Of a stretch of 64,000 nt of DNA, positions 21,980 to 34,908 are shown in pieces. The notes beneath the pieces were generated by a model. That model searched no databases and was not told the origin of the DNA. It saw only the letters and a program-made list of their open reading frames with translations. The translations under genes and the position numbers were made by a program. Source of the DNA: Boesenbergia rotunda (Eukaryota > Streptophyta > Magnoliopsida > Zingiberales > Zingiberaceae); the NCBI GenBank assembly GCA_024364735.1, contig JAGFNQ010000294.1:225582-289581 (forward strand), read 5' to 3'. Position 1 is the stretch's first letter. The number at the start of each line of letters is the position of its first letter.

Positions 21980-22047
21980 ATCTCCCCCTTTTTGATGTGC
22001 ATCATCCCAAATTTAATTAGGGATAAACAACAAACAATAATAGTATT
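21980..22047 (-). other. PPT stub of a second copy of the same element
   Basis: ATCTCCCCCTTTTTGATGTGC and the following about 50 bp match 19219-19287. This is the 3' end of another internal region, cut at about 22047. Confidence 0.8.
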
Positions 22048-23487
22048 CTCAAGGACGGATCGTAGAGAGAGAGTATTTGACGTGTCAGACGACATGGTGA
22101 TCTACAACAGTAAAACATGCAAAAATAAGTATCATATCTAGTTCATTTAATTAGACCTTTAATTAAATGATACTCCCACTGAATCATAGAGTTTTGGTAG
22201 GGGCTAGTCATGGATGTTGGCAAACTCAATTTACCTATACTACTAGCTCCAAACCAAATAGCGACTATATTCATGTGGGACAAGATCCATATTATACCTT
22301 ATCTTGAGTTAGCTTTGGCTAATTGCCCAAGACTCGGTATAATTAAGTAGACAATATTTTACCAGTTACATCTTATGCAACTCTTGGAAACAAAGGGCCA
22401 AAATCCACATTACACATCATCTTGAGTTAGCTTTGGCTAATCGCCCAAGACTTAGTGTAATTTTCCTCTTATCCAATTTCCCCAACTTTTGGGATATGCC
22501 TCTAAGTTTCTCAATCCAATTGAGGTGACTTAGTTAAGTCTCACCCAAAGTTCGATAGTGGGACATCACAATTGTCCACTCGCACTCTACCAAGATAAAA
22601 TGCGTTGCTTTACTTTGGCAAACCCAACAACAAATGATCGAGGTAGTTTATGAGTACCGAACCTTAGTAGGCATATTGAGTTGACTTAATTAAGATTAAC
22701 ATCTAAGCATGCATCACATATACACACATAGCATATATCAATATATAGGCAAGAAAATGTGACATGGTTATGGCCAGTATACTACGATCTTCTCAATCCA
22801 ATGAGAAGATCGATGGTCAACCTAAGGATAACTTCTTCTCCAAGAGCATCCTCAGGTCATCATGTGTGGTTGGCATCCTCCTTGTAACTTCATTCTTCAA
22901 TGGACACTTCATTCCTCTTTTGTACATTACAATGTAGGAAAACTCGAGTTACATTCGAGTCTAAATCTAATTTTACAATTAGGAAAAATAGATACAAGGC
23001 ACGACACGCAGGCCGTATTATGAATTACAACATGCACACACACACATACATCCAATCACATTGGGGTTAAGGTCATAACCATTCACCATGTCATCATTTA
23101 TACACAATAGATTTAGGACATTGATTTTATTATGAGTGCAAAAACAAAATTTACTTTGTTGTTCCCCGAGTGAGTCGCTGCCCAGATTCATCAACATGAA
23201 TTCGAGACCCATATAGCAATGGTATGATCACTCGGACTCCGCTTTCCCGAGACATTCTCGGGGTTTTCTCACTCGGGACGACCCGAGCTTCTGTCTTCCC
23301 GAGTGACCTCGGGAAGCTTTCTACTCGGTATGACCTCAGAGGTCAGTCTTCCCGAGTGGGAGGTCGGGAGCCCGACTACTATATCATACAGTTTATGCAA
23401 CTCATAATATATCTTGTCCTACTTCTATATCACATATAAAAGTGTATAAAACTTCGTACGATCTTTCGCAAGTGGCTCTGATACCAC
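22048..23487 (-). mobile_element. Leader/internal fragment of a copia element (minus strand)
   Basis: No gene recognised. Its right end, GGCTCTGATACCAC at about 23475-23487, is the reverse of a GTGGTATCAGAGCC primer site and abuts the LTR at 23488, so this stretch is at least partly the internal leader of that element. A direct repeat of CTTGAGTTAGCTTTGGCTAAT occurs at about 22303 and 22422. 23160-23390 holds CCCGAG/CTCGGG palindromic motifs. The left end is cut. Confidence 0.55.
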
Positions 23488-25144
23488 TGTTGGGATCTTC
23501 AGGCGACATAAACACAAAACGCAGCGGAAACAAGATCCCACGAGCGATCCATGCGAAAGAAAACTCGTACAAAGTATATCTATCTAATAGATTTATCTAC
23601 TGTTTACACCTTTGGAGCGTACCCTTACGTTTATCCCGCTCGTCCAAGCGCCGCCGGATCTCTTGCACGTTCAAGTGTCCGTGCCTCTATTCGTATCCAC
23701 ACGAACACGATATCTCTACTTCGGAGAAGAACTACCTTAGTTGTGCTAGCAACTTGAGGTAGTTCACAAAACACCAAGAACCCAAGATGTGAGTTTCGGC
23801 CAAGATGGAGAAGAGAAGGAAGAGGGGAAAGAAAATGACAAGTTGTCATCCAAATGACAAGGGAAAAACTCTTTTATACTCATATCATAAGGAGTTTTTG
23901 CCTTTTAAACTTCCCTTCATTAAACATTTTAATGTAACTCTCTAACTTTTCATGTAACACTCTAATGGTGAGAAACTCTCCATCTTCCTCTCTTATTAAT
24001 TCATTAAACATTTTAATGAATTAATATTTCATCCAAATGTGGTTGAGTCTAATCTAAATGAGTTTAACTCAAATTAGATCTCAATCCATAATCCAATTGG
24101 ATTCACTTGAGTCTAACTCAATTAATCCAATTCCAATTAAATCTTAGCCAAATCAAGATCAATTAATCTCCGAAGCATCGTGTCCTTAGTGTGTGACCCA
24201 ATAGGCTCTCGTAACGTTGGCAATGTGTCTAAACCAATTTAGACACAAAAGCAATGAGCGGCATCTAGCAATGCATCAATGCTACCCAAGTAACAAGAAA
24301 GTCGAGATCCGACTTAACCTCCGTGACTATGACAATGTATGACCTTGTCCTTCTATCCTTGATATCTAGATTGACCAATGAGGCATAGACCGTGTCATCC
24401 TCAATCAATCTTGTGTTTCTTGATCCCCGAGTAGACTCACTCAAACAAATGAGCTCAATATCTCATATTGACTGATTTGAGCATGGCCATGCGTTTTAGC
24501 AGTCCTACTCGATCAAGGGGCCCATAGATATCACTCCCGTCATATGGGAGGGATAGATCTCATCTACATCACTCACATCCCTCTGCATAATTCATTACAT
24601 ACCCAGTGATCGCCTTTATAGTCCACCCTGTTACGGGTGACGTTTAACGATACCAAAGTACATAACTCCTTATGTAGGGAACCGTAGTGAATTCAGGTCT
24701 AAGGACTATTCATACCAATAGTCACATGAGAAAGTTTATGACACTCATATGACAATCTATGAAACTTTCTCATGGCGGGTCATTCAGTACACATTCTCCA
24801 ATGTATACTCATGTGTCAACTTGATACCACATATCCATGACTTGTGAGCTCAAGTCATCAGTTGAGCTACATGCTAGTCTCCATGTATTAATATTGTCCT
24901 TGAATATTAATACTTGACTAGGAATGGTTTAGAGTAGTGTTCTCTACATTATCTCACTATCGATTCAACCAATCAATATAATGTAGATAAGAACCTACTA
25001 CCCAAGGACATTATTATACTTAGTTATTTGACACAAATATAAAGTAAGTATAATAACCAAACATGCCTTTATTAATGATAGAATATGATACAAAAATGTC
25101 CCCAGTCAATCATCACATAATTGGCTCTAGGGCTCCTACTAACA
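23488..25144 (-). repeat. Copia LTR, minus orientation
   Basis: TGTTGGGATCTTCAGG at 23488 to CTCCTACTAACA at 25144, 1657 bp, with a primer site on its left. Size and text resemble Tork/Angela-type LTRs (inference). Its right edge lies inside the truncated 5' LTR of the next element (from CTCTATT at 25145). Confidence 0.65.
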
Positions 25145-25223
25145 CTCTATTGTTCTTCTTGTCATTTTTCCGTGCTAATCCCGTTTCAAGTGGTATCAGA
25201 GCCAGGTTGATTTTGATTTTGAG

Positions 25224-28200
25224 GATGTCAACCAAGATTAATGACAACGACAAGCATGAAGAAGAAATCCGCTGCTGCATTATGGCTAAAATTTAAGCAG
25301 TTGTGCATGACAGAGAAGTCTGGTGAGACTGATGTTGCCGAAAATCACAGTAATGGCGAACTTCTCATTGCCTCTGATGCTGATTTGAAGCAGAGTGAGA
25401 AATGGATTCTTAATTCTGACTGTACGTTTTACATGTGTTCCAATCGTGACTGGTTTTCAACATATGAAACAGTTTCGAGTGGTGTCATTTTGATGGGCAA
25501 TAATACATCCTACAGAATCGTTGGTATTGGTACGGTCAGAATTAAGATGTTTGATGGTGTTATTCGGACACTTGGAAATGTGAGGCACGTCCCTAATTTG
25601 AAGAGAAATCTGATCTCTTTGAGTATTCTTGATTCTAAAGGATACAAGTACACTGGTGAAGGTGGAACTGTGAAGATCAGTAAAGGGTCTCTTGTTGTGA
25701 TGAAGAGACTAAGGAGAACCGCCGGTTTATATGTTTTGCTGGGATCCACAGTAATAGGTGATGTTGCCGTCGCAAGGTTGTCTATGTCTGATTCTGATGT
25801 TACAAGATTTTGGCATATGCGTTTGAGTCATATAAGTGAGAATGACATGGTTGAATTGAGCAAGAGAGGACTCCTTGATGGTCAAAGTATTACAAACCTA
25901 AAGTTCTACGAGCACTATGTTTTTGGCAAGCAGAAAAGAGTCAAGTTCTCAGTTGGCATTCATAACACAAAGGGTATACTAGACTACATTCACTCTGATT
26001 TGTGGGGGCCTTCTAGAGTACCATCTAAAGGTGGTGTGCTCTATATGTTGACTATTATTGATGATTTCTCAAGAAAAGTTTGGGCATTCTTTTTAAGACA
26101 TAAGAGTAATGTTTTTACTACCTTAAGGAGTGGAAGGTCATGATTGAGAAGCAGACAGGGAGGCAATTAAAGCATCTTCGAACTGATAATGGATTAGAGA
26201 TTTGTTCTGATGAGTTTAATGTCTTATGCAGAGCTGAAGGTATTGTGAGACATCATACAGTTCGGCATACTCCTCAACAGAATGGTGTAGCAGAGAGGAT
26301 GAATAGAACTTTGATGGAGAAGGTGCGTTGTATGCTTCTTAATGCTGGGCTACCGAAGTTTTTCTAGGCAGAAGCCGTTGTGTATGCTTGTTATCTTGTA
26401 AATCGCTCTTCATCAATTGCTATTGAAAGGAAAACTCCACAAGAGGTATGGTCTGGTACTCCTGCTAGTTATTTTGATTTGAGAATTTTTGGATATCCTA
26501 CGTATGCTCATGTTGATAATGGGAAGTTGGAGCCTCGTTCGGTGAAGTGCATATTTATAGGCTTTAGACAAGGAGTGAAGAGATACAAACTTTGGTGTCC
26601 AAAGATTAGGAAAGTCATCATCAGTAGAGATGTTATCTTTGATGAGACTAGCATCAGGGGTCTCCATCTAAAACTCTTTCTGAGGAAGATAAGCAGAAGA
26701 CAAGCACACAGGTGGAGATTGAGATTGAGCCGATATCTATAGAGACTACTCCAGAGCCTATTTTAGATGTTGTGGATGGAACGAGCTCATCACAAGCACC
26801 TTCACAATATTCCATTGCAAAAGATAGGTCTCGGAGAGAAATTAGACGCCCTCAGAGATATGCAGAAGCTGATTTGGTCGCTTATGCTTTAAACGTGGCT
26901 GAGAAGATTGATTCCGGTGAAGAACCTGCGATGTATTCAGAAGCAATTAGCTGCGATAATTCTGGTAAGTGGATAACTGCTATGCAGGAGGAGATGGAGT
27001 CACTTGGTAAAAATGACACATGAGACTTGGTGAAATTACCTAAGGGTAAGAAAGATGTTCGCTACAAGTAGGTATTTAAAAGAAAGGAGGGTATACCGGA
27101 AGTTGAAGAAGCCAGGTACAAAGCCAGACTAGTTGCTAAAGGCTTCAGTCAGATTCCAGGAGTAGACTTCACTGATATATTTTCCCTAGTTGTAAAGCAT
27201 AGTACGATTCGAGCCTTCCTTGGTATTGTGGCCATGCATGACTTAGAGTTGCAACAGCTGGACGTGAAGACAACATTCTTATATGGGGTACTTGAGGAAG
27301 AAATCTATATGTAACAACCAGAAGATTTTGAAGTCTCTGGAAAAGAGGATTATGTATGCTTGCTGAAAAAGTCCCTTTATGGTTTGAAGCAGTCACCTAG
27401 GCAATGGTATAAAATGTTTGATTCATTTATGATCACTCATGATTTCAGAAGAAACAGCTATGACAGTTGTGCCTACTTTAAGAACACTGATGATGGATCA
27501 TTTGTTTATCTGCTCTTATATGTTGATGATATGTTGATTGCGACCAATAATAAGAAAGAAATAAGAAAGGTCAAAGCCCAACTAAGTAAAGAATTCGAGA
27601 TAAAAGATTTGGGAGTTGCAAAGAAAATACTTGGGATGGAGATTCTGAGAGATAGAAAGGCAGGTAAATTATACCTAAGTCAAAAAGGATATATTGAGAA
27701 AGTACTTCATCGGTTTAACATGCATCCTACCAAGTCTGTTAGTATTCCGTTAGCTACACACTTTAGACTTTCAACTGATTTATATCCGTAGTCAGATGAT
27801 GAAATTGATTATATGTCACGGGTTCCATATTCTAGTACAGTGGGATCTCTCATGTATGTTATGGTTTGTACACGCCCAGATTTATCACATGCAATGAGTA
27901 CAGTTAATAGATACATGGCAAATCCTGGTAAAGAGCATTGAAAGGCAGTTCAGTGGATTTTCAGATACTTACGAAGGACTTCTGATATTTGTTTGCATTT
28001 TGGGAGTAATAGAGATGCAGTTATTGGATATGTTTATTCTGACTTTGCAGGTGACCTTGACAAAAGAAGATCACTTACGAGGTATGTATTCACTGTTGGT
28101 GGTTGTGCTATCAGTTGGAAAGCTACTTTGCAGAATACAGTTGCATTGTCCACTACAGAGGCTGAGTATATGGCTATTACGGAAGCTTGTAAGGAAGCTA

Positions 28201-28481
28201 TTTGGTTGAAAGGACTCTTCAGTGAGCTTAGCGAAGACTTGCATATTACTATAGTTTTTTATGATAGTCAGAGTGTCATTTTCCTCACGAAGGATCAGAT
28301 GTTTCATAAGAGGACAAAACACATTGATGTGAGGTATCATTTTATACGTGATGTTATTACTTGTGGTGATATTATTATTACGAAGGTCAGTACTCATGAT
28401 AATCCTGCTGGTATGATGACTAAGTCACTCCCTATAGTCAAGTTTAAGCATTGCTTGGACTTGGTTGGTGACAGATATTGA
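25224..28481 (+). pseudogene. gag-pol relic of the short-LTR copia element
   Basis: Starts MSTKIND; most of gag including the zinc knuckle is deleted, and the frame runs into the protease (KWILNSDCTFYMCSNRDWF), where the catalytic Asp-Ser-Gly is changed to NSD. Then come the pre-integrase domain (FWHMRLSHIS), integrase core (YIHSDLWGP, RTDNG, HTPQQNGVAERMNR), reverse transcriptase (RYKARLVAKGFSQ, LYGLKQSPRQWY, catalytic LYVDDML at about 27517) and RNase H (ALSTTEAEYMAI, KHIDVRYHFIRD). Frameshift near 26125; stops at about 26365, 27021, 27069, 27312, 27789 and 27939. Lineage is probably Tork-like from the protease text (inference). Confidence 0.85.
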
Positions 28482-28560
28482 GATTTGTCTGTGCGGATTT
28501 TGTGGAAGAGGTGGAGAATATTTTTTTGAAAATTTATGGAATTCACGTCAAGGTGGAGAT

Positions 28561-28966
28561 TGTTAGAATTTCGTGATCCGAATTCAATTTAATCCGTTAA
28601 TTTATTATTAGATATTTTCTTATTAATATGTTAATTAACATATTCTTTATAAATCTGTTAATTAATAGTTTCATTATTAATTTTTCTTTTGACTAAGTAT
28701 CCTAAGATCTCTATAAATTGTGTATCTCATGGACAAATTTTATCAATCAATGAAAAAAGTTATTTGGTTACCTCTTTTTCTTTCTCTCTACCTCTCTTTT
28801 CTCTCTACTTCTCTTTACTTTATCAGTGCCGCCGACTTTGTATTCCACTGTTCATTGTGATTTTTCCTCCTCTGCCCGTGGTTTTTTCCCGTCGAAGATT
28901 TTCCACATAAATCTAGTGTGTTCTCTATTATTCTTCTTGTCATTTTTCTGTGCTAATCCCGTTTCA
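28561..28966 (+). repeat. 3' LTR of the short-LTR copia element
   Basis: TGTTAGAATTTCGTG to GCTAATCCCGTTTCA, 406 bp, directly after the PPT. Its last 46 bp match 25143-25188. Confidence 0.85.
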
Positions 28967-29764
28967 GTACCCGTCCCATCCTCCTCGGTTCCTCGATCGA
29001 GTAGCCTTGGTCGAGCAAAAGCACCGCTACTTCTGTTCCATGGCACAATACATAAATAAAAAAGATGGAGAATGTGATGAATTGTCTCTGCAGTGTCGTC
29101 CTTCGGTACTTGTAACATCTTATCATCCATAAAATCACTGAAGAATTGGGCCACCCATTCCTTTAGCCTACCGCTTTCACTAGGAAATGCTGAGTCGAAC
29201 AAAGCCTCGAGCAAAAAGAAGGGCAGTTGATTCTCTAATAGCAACATATCTCGCCTCACTATTGTCCATGGTCGTTAATTCCCTGTTCATAATGATCGGG
29301 ATTTCTATTTCTTTCAATCCAGCTCTTTTGCCCTTCTTCCAAAACCACAAGATCATAATGACAAACACACAGTCCAACAACATCGATCATGTCGATGAAC
29401 TTTTTTTGCACGCATGTTGTTTGTAGGCTGTAAGTATTTCGCGCTTTGGTTTCTTTTTCCTTGATAAGTTTGAGATATATAGTTCCTTGGACGTTTTTCA
29501 TAACCCTTTTCCAACAATTTGTCGAGCAAGATCCAGTTGAGCCGATTAGTGACTTGAAGGCGAGGTTGATGAGAATGGTAAGATCCGAGCGAAACGATCG
29601 TTGGCTCATAGGCTTTAGGCTCAACACTTTGCAAAATTTTAGAGACTTTAAAGATTGTTGAATTTTGATACCATTCTTTGTCTTTCATAAAATGCCTTAT
29701 TTTCCAATTCTCTTACCCATTCCTCATCTATGTCGAGTGTAGAAGTACTATCTTTATTCTCCAT
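28967..29764 (-). pseudogene. DUF247 (UPF0481) gene, copy 1: 5' part only
   Basis: The start codon is at 29764 (MENKDSTSTLDIDEEW). DUF247 signatures seen in shifting frames: TIFKVSKILQSVEPKAYEPT, CVFVIMILWFWKKGKR, MLLLENQLPFFLLEALFDSA, TIHHILHLFYLCIVP. At least three frame breaks occur. The gene stops at 28967, where a copia LTR begins; the C-terminal half and its membrane anchor are missing. DUF247 proteins are plant membrane-anchored proteins, mostly of unknown function. It shares sequence through its upstream region with copy 2 (43027-44307). Confidence 0.8.
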
Positions 29765-30626
29765 TATCTGTAGCAAACAAAAATTATTCAATTAGAATAA
29801 TTGTAAATTGTTTTTAAATTCCTAATTGCATCTTAAATTTTATCCTCAGTCCCTATGTCAGAAAAAGTTCATTTTCATTCCCTGCATGCAAAGTTTCATT
29901 TGCTTTAGCTCCCTAATATATATTGATTTACCTTATTGCCTCTATTATTTTTAAGTAAAAAAGTTTAAAATAAGATATAACTCCTCCTGAATTCAGTATC
30001 ATATAATTAAAATCTAATATATTTTTGAGTACCACCCTTTTTTCGAATGTAGTAATAAGTATAATTCTTTTTAAATTCAGTATATTTAAATTAAAATTTA
30101 GTATATTTTCTATCAAATTGAGCACAATTTTTTTCAGCCTGACCAATTAATTAGGAGTTCATATTAATTGATTAATTTAGGATGAATTGATTAGGTAGTA
30201 CTCAATTTAATAGAAAATATACTAGATTTTAATTAAATGATACTAAATTTATAAAGAATTATACTTTATTTCAGACTTCTTGTACCTAAAAATATTGAGG
30301 GTAATTCGGTAAATTTGTAGCAGAAACATATGAAACTTTGTATGTCGGGGGGTGAAAACAAATTTTTTCTAGTGCAGAGACTGAAGAGAGTGTTAAGTTT
30401 TCATGTAGTGAGTTTAGGACAATTTTTCCGATTAACTGTAAATAAAATTTAAATGGCAATTTTTAAAAAAAATAGATAAAAGGTAAATACATCAAAGCTT
30501 TAATTAATGCTGGTCTTAAATTTTAGAACTAAATTCCAAGATTTACAAAAATAAATGAGCAAGATCCAATATTAATGAGCAAGATCCAATAACACGACGT
30601 CGTGTTATGTTATGTTATTTGGGAAG
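28967..30626. repeat. Segmental duplication, left copy
   Basis: Matches 43530-45176 nearly throughout, covering the 5' half of a DUF247 gene and about 860 bp upstream, to the shared end ACACGACGTCGTGTTATG...TTTGGGAAG. Beyond it the two diverge: TGTTAGGATGTATAC here, ATGAAAGAGAG at 45177. The 29765-30626 stretch is AT-rich upstream DNA with no other gene. Confidence 0.85.
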
Positions 30627-31181
30627 TGTTAGGATGTATACTAAAAGTCTTGCCTTTTCTGTATTATTGAGGATAATATTGAAATTCTTAAGGATAATAC
30701 TGAAATCAACTCTGAAATTATTGAGGATAATTTTGAAATTCTTAAGGATAATCCTAAAATTAACTCTGAAATTATTAAGGATAATCCTGAAATTAACTCT
30801 AAAATTATTGAGGATAATTTTGAAATTATTCAGGATAATTCTAAAATTAATTCTAAGGATATTGAAAATGAAATCTTTTTAGATAATAATTTAATTAACT
30901 TCTTGGATAATCCTGAAACATTAACTAGTGTCCCAAATTACTCTACCTACTATAAAATATAGAAGGATGTGATCTTAATGATGAGGATGAGGAGGAAATT
31001 GAATTTTCTGAGATTAATATTGGTAATAAAATTTACAAAGATTCAAACAAATCAGAATTGTTAGAAAAACTCGAAAAATTAAATAAAGAAGAAATAACAG
31101 ATGAGTCAGGTATTTTTGATATTATGAAAATGATGAACTTAGACCCACAACTGTTAAGTAACCCAGAAACTTTGAAACTTT
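30627..31181 (+). other. LTR stub and Asn/Ile/Glu-rich repeat coding trace
   Basis: TGTTAGGATGTATACTAAAAG at 30627 looks like the first bases of a copia LTR, cut after about 35 bp. From 30645 to 30959 one frame is open and encodes degenerate repeats of the form EIIxDNxEILKDN and INS, ending near FLDNPETL; after TAG at 30960 another frame (30963-31181) is open, acidic, ending LLSNPETLKL. The shared NPETL ending suggests an internal duplication. No start codon, no known domain recognised. It may be a retroelement accessory frame or a low-complexity relic. Confidence 0.4.
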
Positions 31182-34111
31182 AATCCAATTAAACCTTAAC
31201 AACCTAAACTAAATTAATTTTTTTTACCTTAAGTTAATCTCTAATTATTTCAACTTTAATTAAATCATTAATTAATTTAATTCAATTAAAACTTAATTTT
31301 TTCAACTTCAATTAATCAATTCTTAATTAATTTAATTCAATTAAAACTTAATTTTTTCAACTTCAATTAATCAATTCTTAATTAATTTAACTTCAATTAA
31401 TTTTTAATTAATTCCTAATTTAGCTTCAATTAATTCTTAAATAACTTAAACTCAAACCAAATAAAATCCTACCCAACTAAAACTCCTAACTAAATAACAA
31501 AAAATATGTCAAAGTGGGTTGGCATATTCGCAGGTTCACACTATATATATCAAATCGAAAATTTGATACATTATTAGAAACTTAAATAAAAATGTCTTAA
31601 ATTGTTTGACTCATGCATAACTGTCATGTACATGCATCTGTTATTTATTTTAAATATATGTCATGTTATTCATATTTAATTTTATGCATGATTTAGAACG
31701 GTTATAGGAAAAAGACTAGTTGAAACTTGAACAACCTAGTATTATGTAGAGGTGAGATGATAGTACGTTAGGGAAGCCCCTCTAATAAGGTCAAGTAAGG
31801 TAAGGCGTACCCTATTTGGTCTGTTTAGTCTGGTGAAACTAGCCGAGCTACCGATCCAAAACCTAAACTAGTTAGGCCAAAATTTTTTAAAAAGTAATTT
31901 GAAAATGAATTTTCGGTAAAAAGGCTTTGTCAAGGAAAGGGTTATTGCTCCAATAAGGCTATGACCAAAGAAGACCTTTGTGCCTCGCCAAGACCTGGAA
32001 GCCAATTATCGAAACTCAAATTCAATTTACTATCTGATAAATTTGAATATAACACAAGTTTTAATTAAATCTTAGATTTAATTCAAAGAAAATTATTCAA
32101 GCATCTCACATTACATCCATAAGGCAATCATGCTTGATTGTACTGAGACATCTAAAAATGAGTGAGATGTTAAGGACTAATAAATTGAAAAATGCTTTTC
32201 AAAAATATTTTCCAAAATTCTTAGAATATTTTTCTAAAAATCTATCTTCAAAATAATGCTTTAACATAATAATATTTTTATGAATTTCATGCTTGTCTAA
32301 GTACTTATATATTATACATTTTCAAAATTATATCTTTTTGAAAATTTGGTTGACTCACACAATTAGACACAAGTCTCTTAGGACAACACTAAAGTCCTTA
32401 AGACACTTAGATAGAGTCAAACGGTGTTGCATACAGGGGGAGTGTCTTATTCTTTTAAAAGATTTTTTTTTGATTTTTCGAAAACCGTGCTTAAAAAATT
32501 ATTATCACTTGTGTTTTTCGAAAAAGATTTATGCTTTAAAATTATCATCATTCTAAATTGTATTTTCAAAAATTGTCTCCTTGAGAATTACCACACTCAC
32601 AATGTCGTTCATTCTTTTGATTTTGATAAACCCTAAAGACACAGAGGAAATCCTCTTCATGATCTATAAGGACTCCTAGGATGTGTCAAAATTAGGGGAG
32701 TCTAAGTCAAAAGAAAACTTTCTGACAAGTGTTTTTAGGAAAATTATTTTTTTTGACAATTATTTTTTGAAATTACTAGATAATTTTTTTGGTCAAGACC
32801 AAACCCTAAAGACTCAGAGGAAGAGTACTTGTAGTCAACAAGCTTCCAAGGACTATGTCAAGTTTAGGGGGAGTTTAAATTAAAAGAAGTATTGATCATT
32901 TCTAAATAATATGTTTTAATATACTATTTTTTAAAAAATTCGTTTGAAAATATACACAATTTTCTTTTTCAAAATACTATCATCATTTTTTTTGAAAATA
33001 TTATCATTTTCGAAAACTTGTCTTTTTAAACTTATAGAATCAATTTGAAAATTTTTCTTGAGTTTGGAATTCGAGGATACTTAGGGAAATGTCCTTGTAG
33101 TTAACAAGGTTTCCTAAGATTGTGTCAGACTGGAAAAGAAATCAAGTCAAGTAAAATATTATATTTTTCATAAGCATATTTCAAAAAGTACTTATATCTT
33201 TCGAAAATGCATGATGTTTTTCGAAAATTATTTATATTTTTCAAAAATGCATAATGTCTTTTAAAAGTATTTATATGTTTCAAAAATGTATGATATTTTT
33301 CAAAAAGTATTTATATTTTTCAAAAATGCATAATGTCTTTTAAAAGTACTTATATGTTTCAAAAATGCATAATGGTTTTCAAAAGTATTAGTATTGTTCA
33401 AAAAGGGCAAATATTTCTCAAAGTACATATTTTTCAAAATACAGATCTTTCAAAGTACAGACCCTTCAAAGTACAAATTTTTCAAAATACAGACTTTTCA
33501 AAGTACAAACTTTTCAAAGAAAAAATATCTTTCAAACTATAAGTTTTTGCACAGTATTTTTCAAACTATTCTTTTTAAGTGCAAAAATCTCTGTGAAATA
33601 TTTTTGAAAAGTGCATATTTTTCTAAAAAAAATCTTTTGTGTATGCAATCCTTTTTGAAAATGTTTCTCAATTGAAAGGTAATATTTTTTTAAGTGAAAA
33701 TTTTCTGGGTACAAAACGTTTGCTAAAAGTTCAAAATATTTTTTCGATTTGCACAATACTTTACAAAGTGTAATTTTTTTTGTGCGATTAATTTTCTGTT
33801 GGTACAATTGTATTTTTAACTAGCTCATTGCTATGCTTTCAAAGATTAATGCAAGTGTTTCGAAAGGAATTTTCAAGGGGGAGAGTGAGCTTAAGTTAGA
33901 AATTTATTTCTTCCCAAAGGATCAAGGAAAATCAAAATGTTATTTTTCAAAAAAAAAGGGAGAGTGAGCTTAAGTTAGAAATTTTTTTTCTTTTCTCCCA
34001 GAGGATAAAAATGTATTTTCAAAACTTAGACCTTTTTTCATTTTATCCCAAGGTTTAGCCCTTTAATCCAATCTAACTTAGGATATTGTTAAACATCAAA
34101 AAGGGGTAGAT
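31182..34111 (+). other. AT-rich 3' non-coding region of a SIRE-like element
   Basis: No gene. 31200-31440 is AAATTAATTC-type low complexity. 32620-33150 has three degenerate repeats built from CCCTAAAGACnCAGAGGAA, a CAAGGACT-like phrase and TTAGGGGGAGTTT; 33170-33530 has many TTTCAAAAATGCAT-like units. Ends with PPT AAAAAGGGGTAGAT directly before the LTR at 34112. The GGGGGAG phrases look like repeated PPT copies, as in the 3' part of the element at 1692-14519. Confidence 0.6.
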
Positions 34112-34229
34112 TGTTAGTGTAAAATGCATCAGTGATGTCCTCCTCTAAGTATTTCAATGTTTGACAATATGCATATGTCAGTGATACATTGAACAAGGGA
34201 AGAGTGAGTCAAGAAAGGAGTACCAAAGT

Positions 34230-34560
34230 GAAAGAAAGTCCTAGTAAACCTAGGCACTAAGTCCTGGTTCTAAGAATTGGGCACTAAGTCCTGGCCGCGG
34301 GCTGGCCAACTAAGTCCTGACATAAGGTTGGGCACTAAGACCTGGTGAGTGAAGCTGGGCACTAAGACCTGGTGAGTGAAGCTGGGCACGAAGACCTGGT
34401 GAGTAAAGCTTGGCAAAAGACCTGGTGAGTGAAGCTGGACACTAAGACCTGGTGAGTGAAGTTGGGCACGAAGACCTGGTGAGTGAAGCTGGGCAAAAGT
34501 CCTAATGAGTGAAGTTAGGCACTAAGTCCAGGACCTAGGGTTTGGGCACGAAGTCTTAGT
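34230..34560 (+). repeat. Tandem repeats of about 27-28 bp in the SIRE-like LTR
   Basis: Roughly ten degenerate units around CACTAAGACCTGGTGAGTGAAGCTGGG. The solo LTR on the opposite strand (about 7195-7255) has the same phrase in reverse (CTTCACTCACCAGGA), linking the two LTR families. Confidence 0.8.
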
Positions 34561-34908
34561 GTGAGGGATTGAGCAACTTAGCTGAATGATAACTAAGGAC
34601 ATAAGTAGAGACGGGTCGAGGTTCGGACGTCTCAAGATCCGAGAGTCTCGAAGGCTAAGTAAAAGTCCAACTGAATGGGCAGGTTGGCAATCCTTCTCCT
34701 AAAAGGAGTAGGTGAAAGGCGCATTCCCCGGAAGGGAACATTAGGCGTTGGTTCGACCTAGAGTTTCGCAGAAATCCGAAGTCAGAACCATTTTGTTAAG
34801 GCTGAGATTGTATGTGTATTTGCCTTATATTTATGTATCTTGCAGGTACCTAAAAGTGAAGACAAAGCATGCAAACAACCAAACAACGCGGCTGGAAAAA
34901 GACTCCTA

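Larger units (their letters stand above)
25145..28966 (+). mobile_element. Decayed copia element with 406-bp LTR
   Basis: Only the last 44 bp of the 5' LTR remain (25145-25188, ending GCTAATCCCGTTTCA). Primer site TGGTATCAGAGCC is at 25191-25203, a shortened gag-pol at 25224-28481, a PPT-like AAGGTGGAGAT at 28550-28560 and an intact 3' LTR at 28561-28966. The right LTR edge abuts a DUF247 coding sequence (GTACCCGTCCC), which therefore was the target. The matching left half of that gene is not found, so the left side was lost by deletion. Confidence 0.85.
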
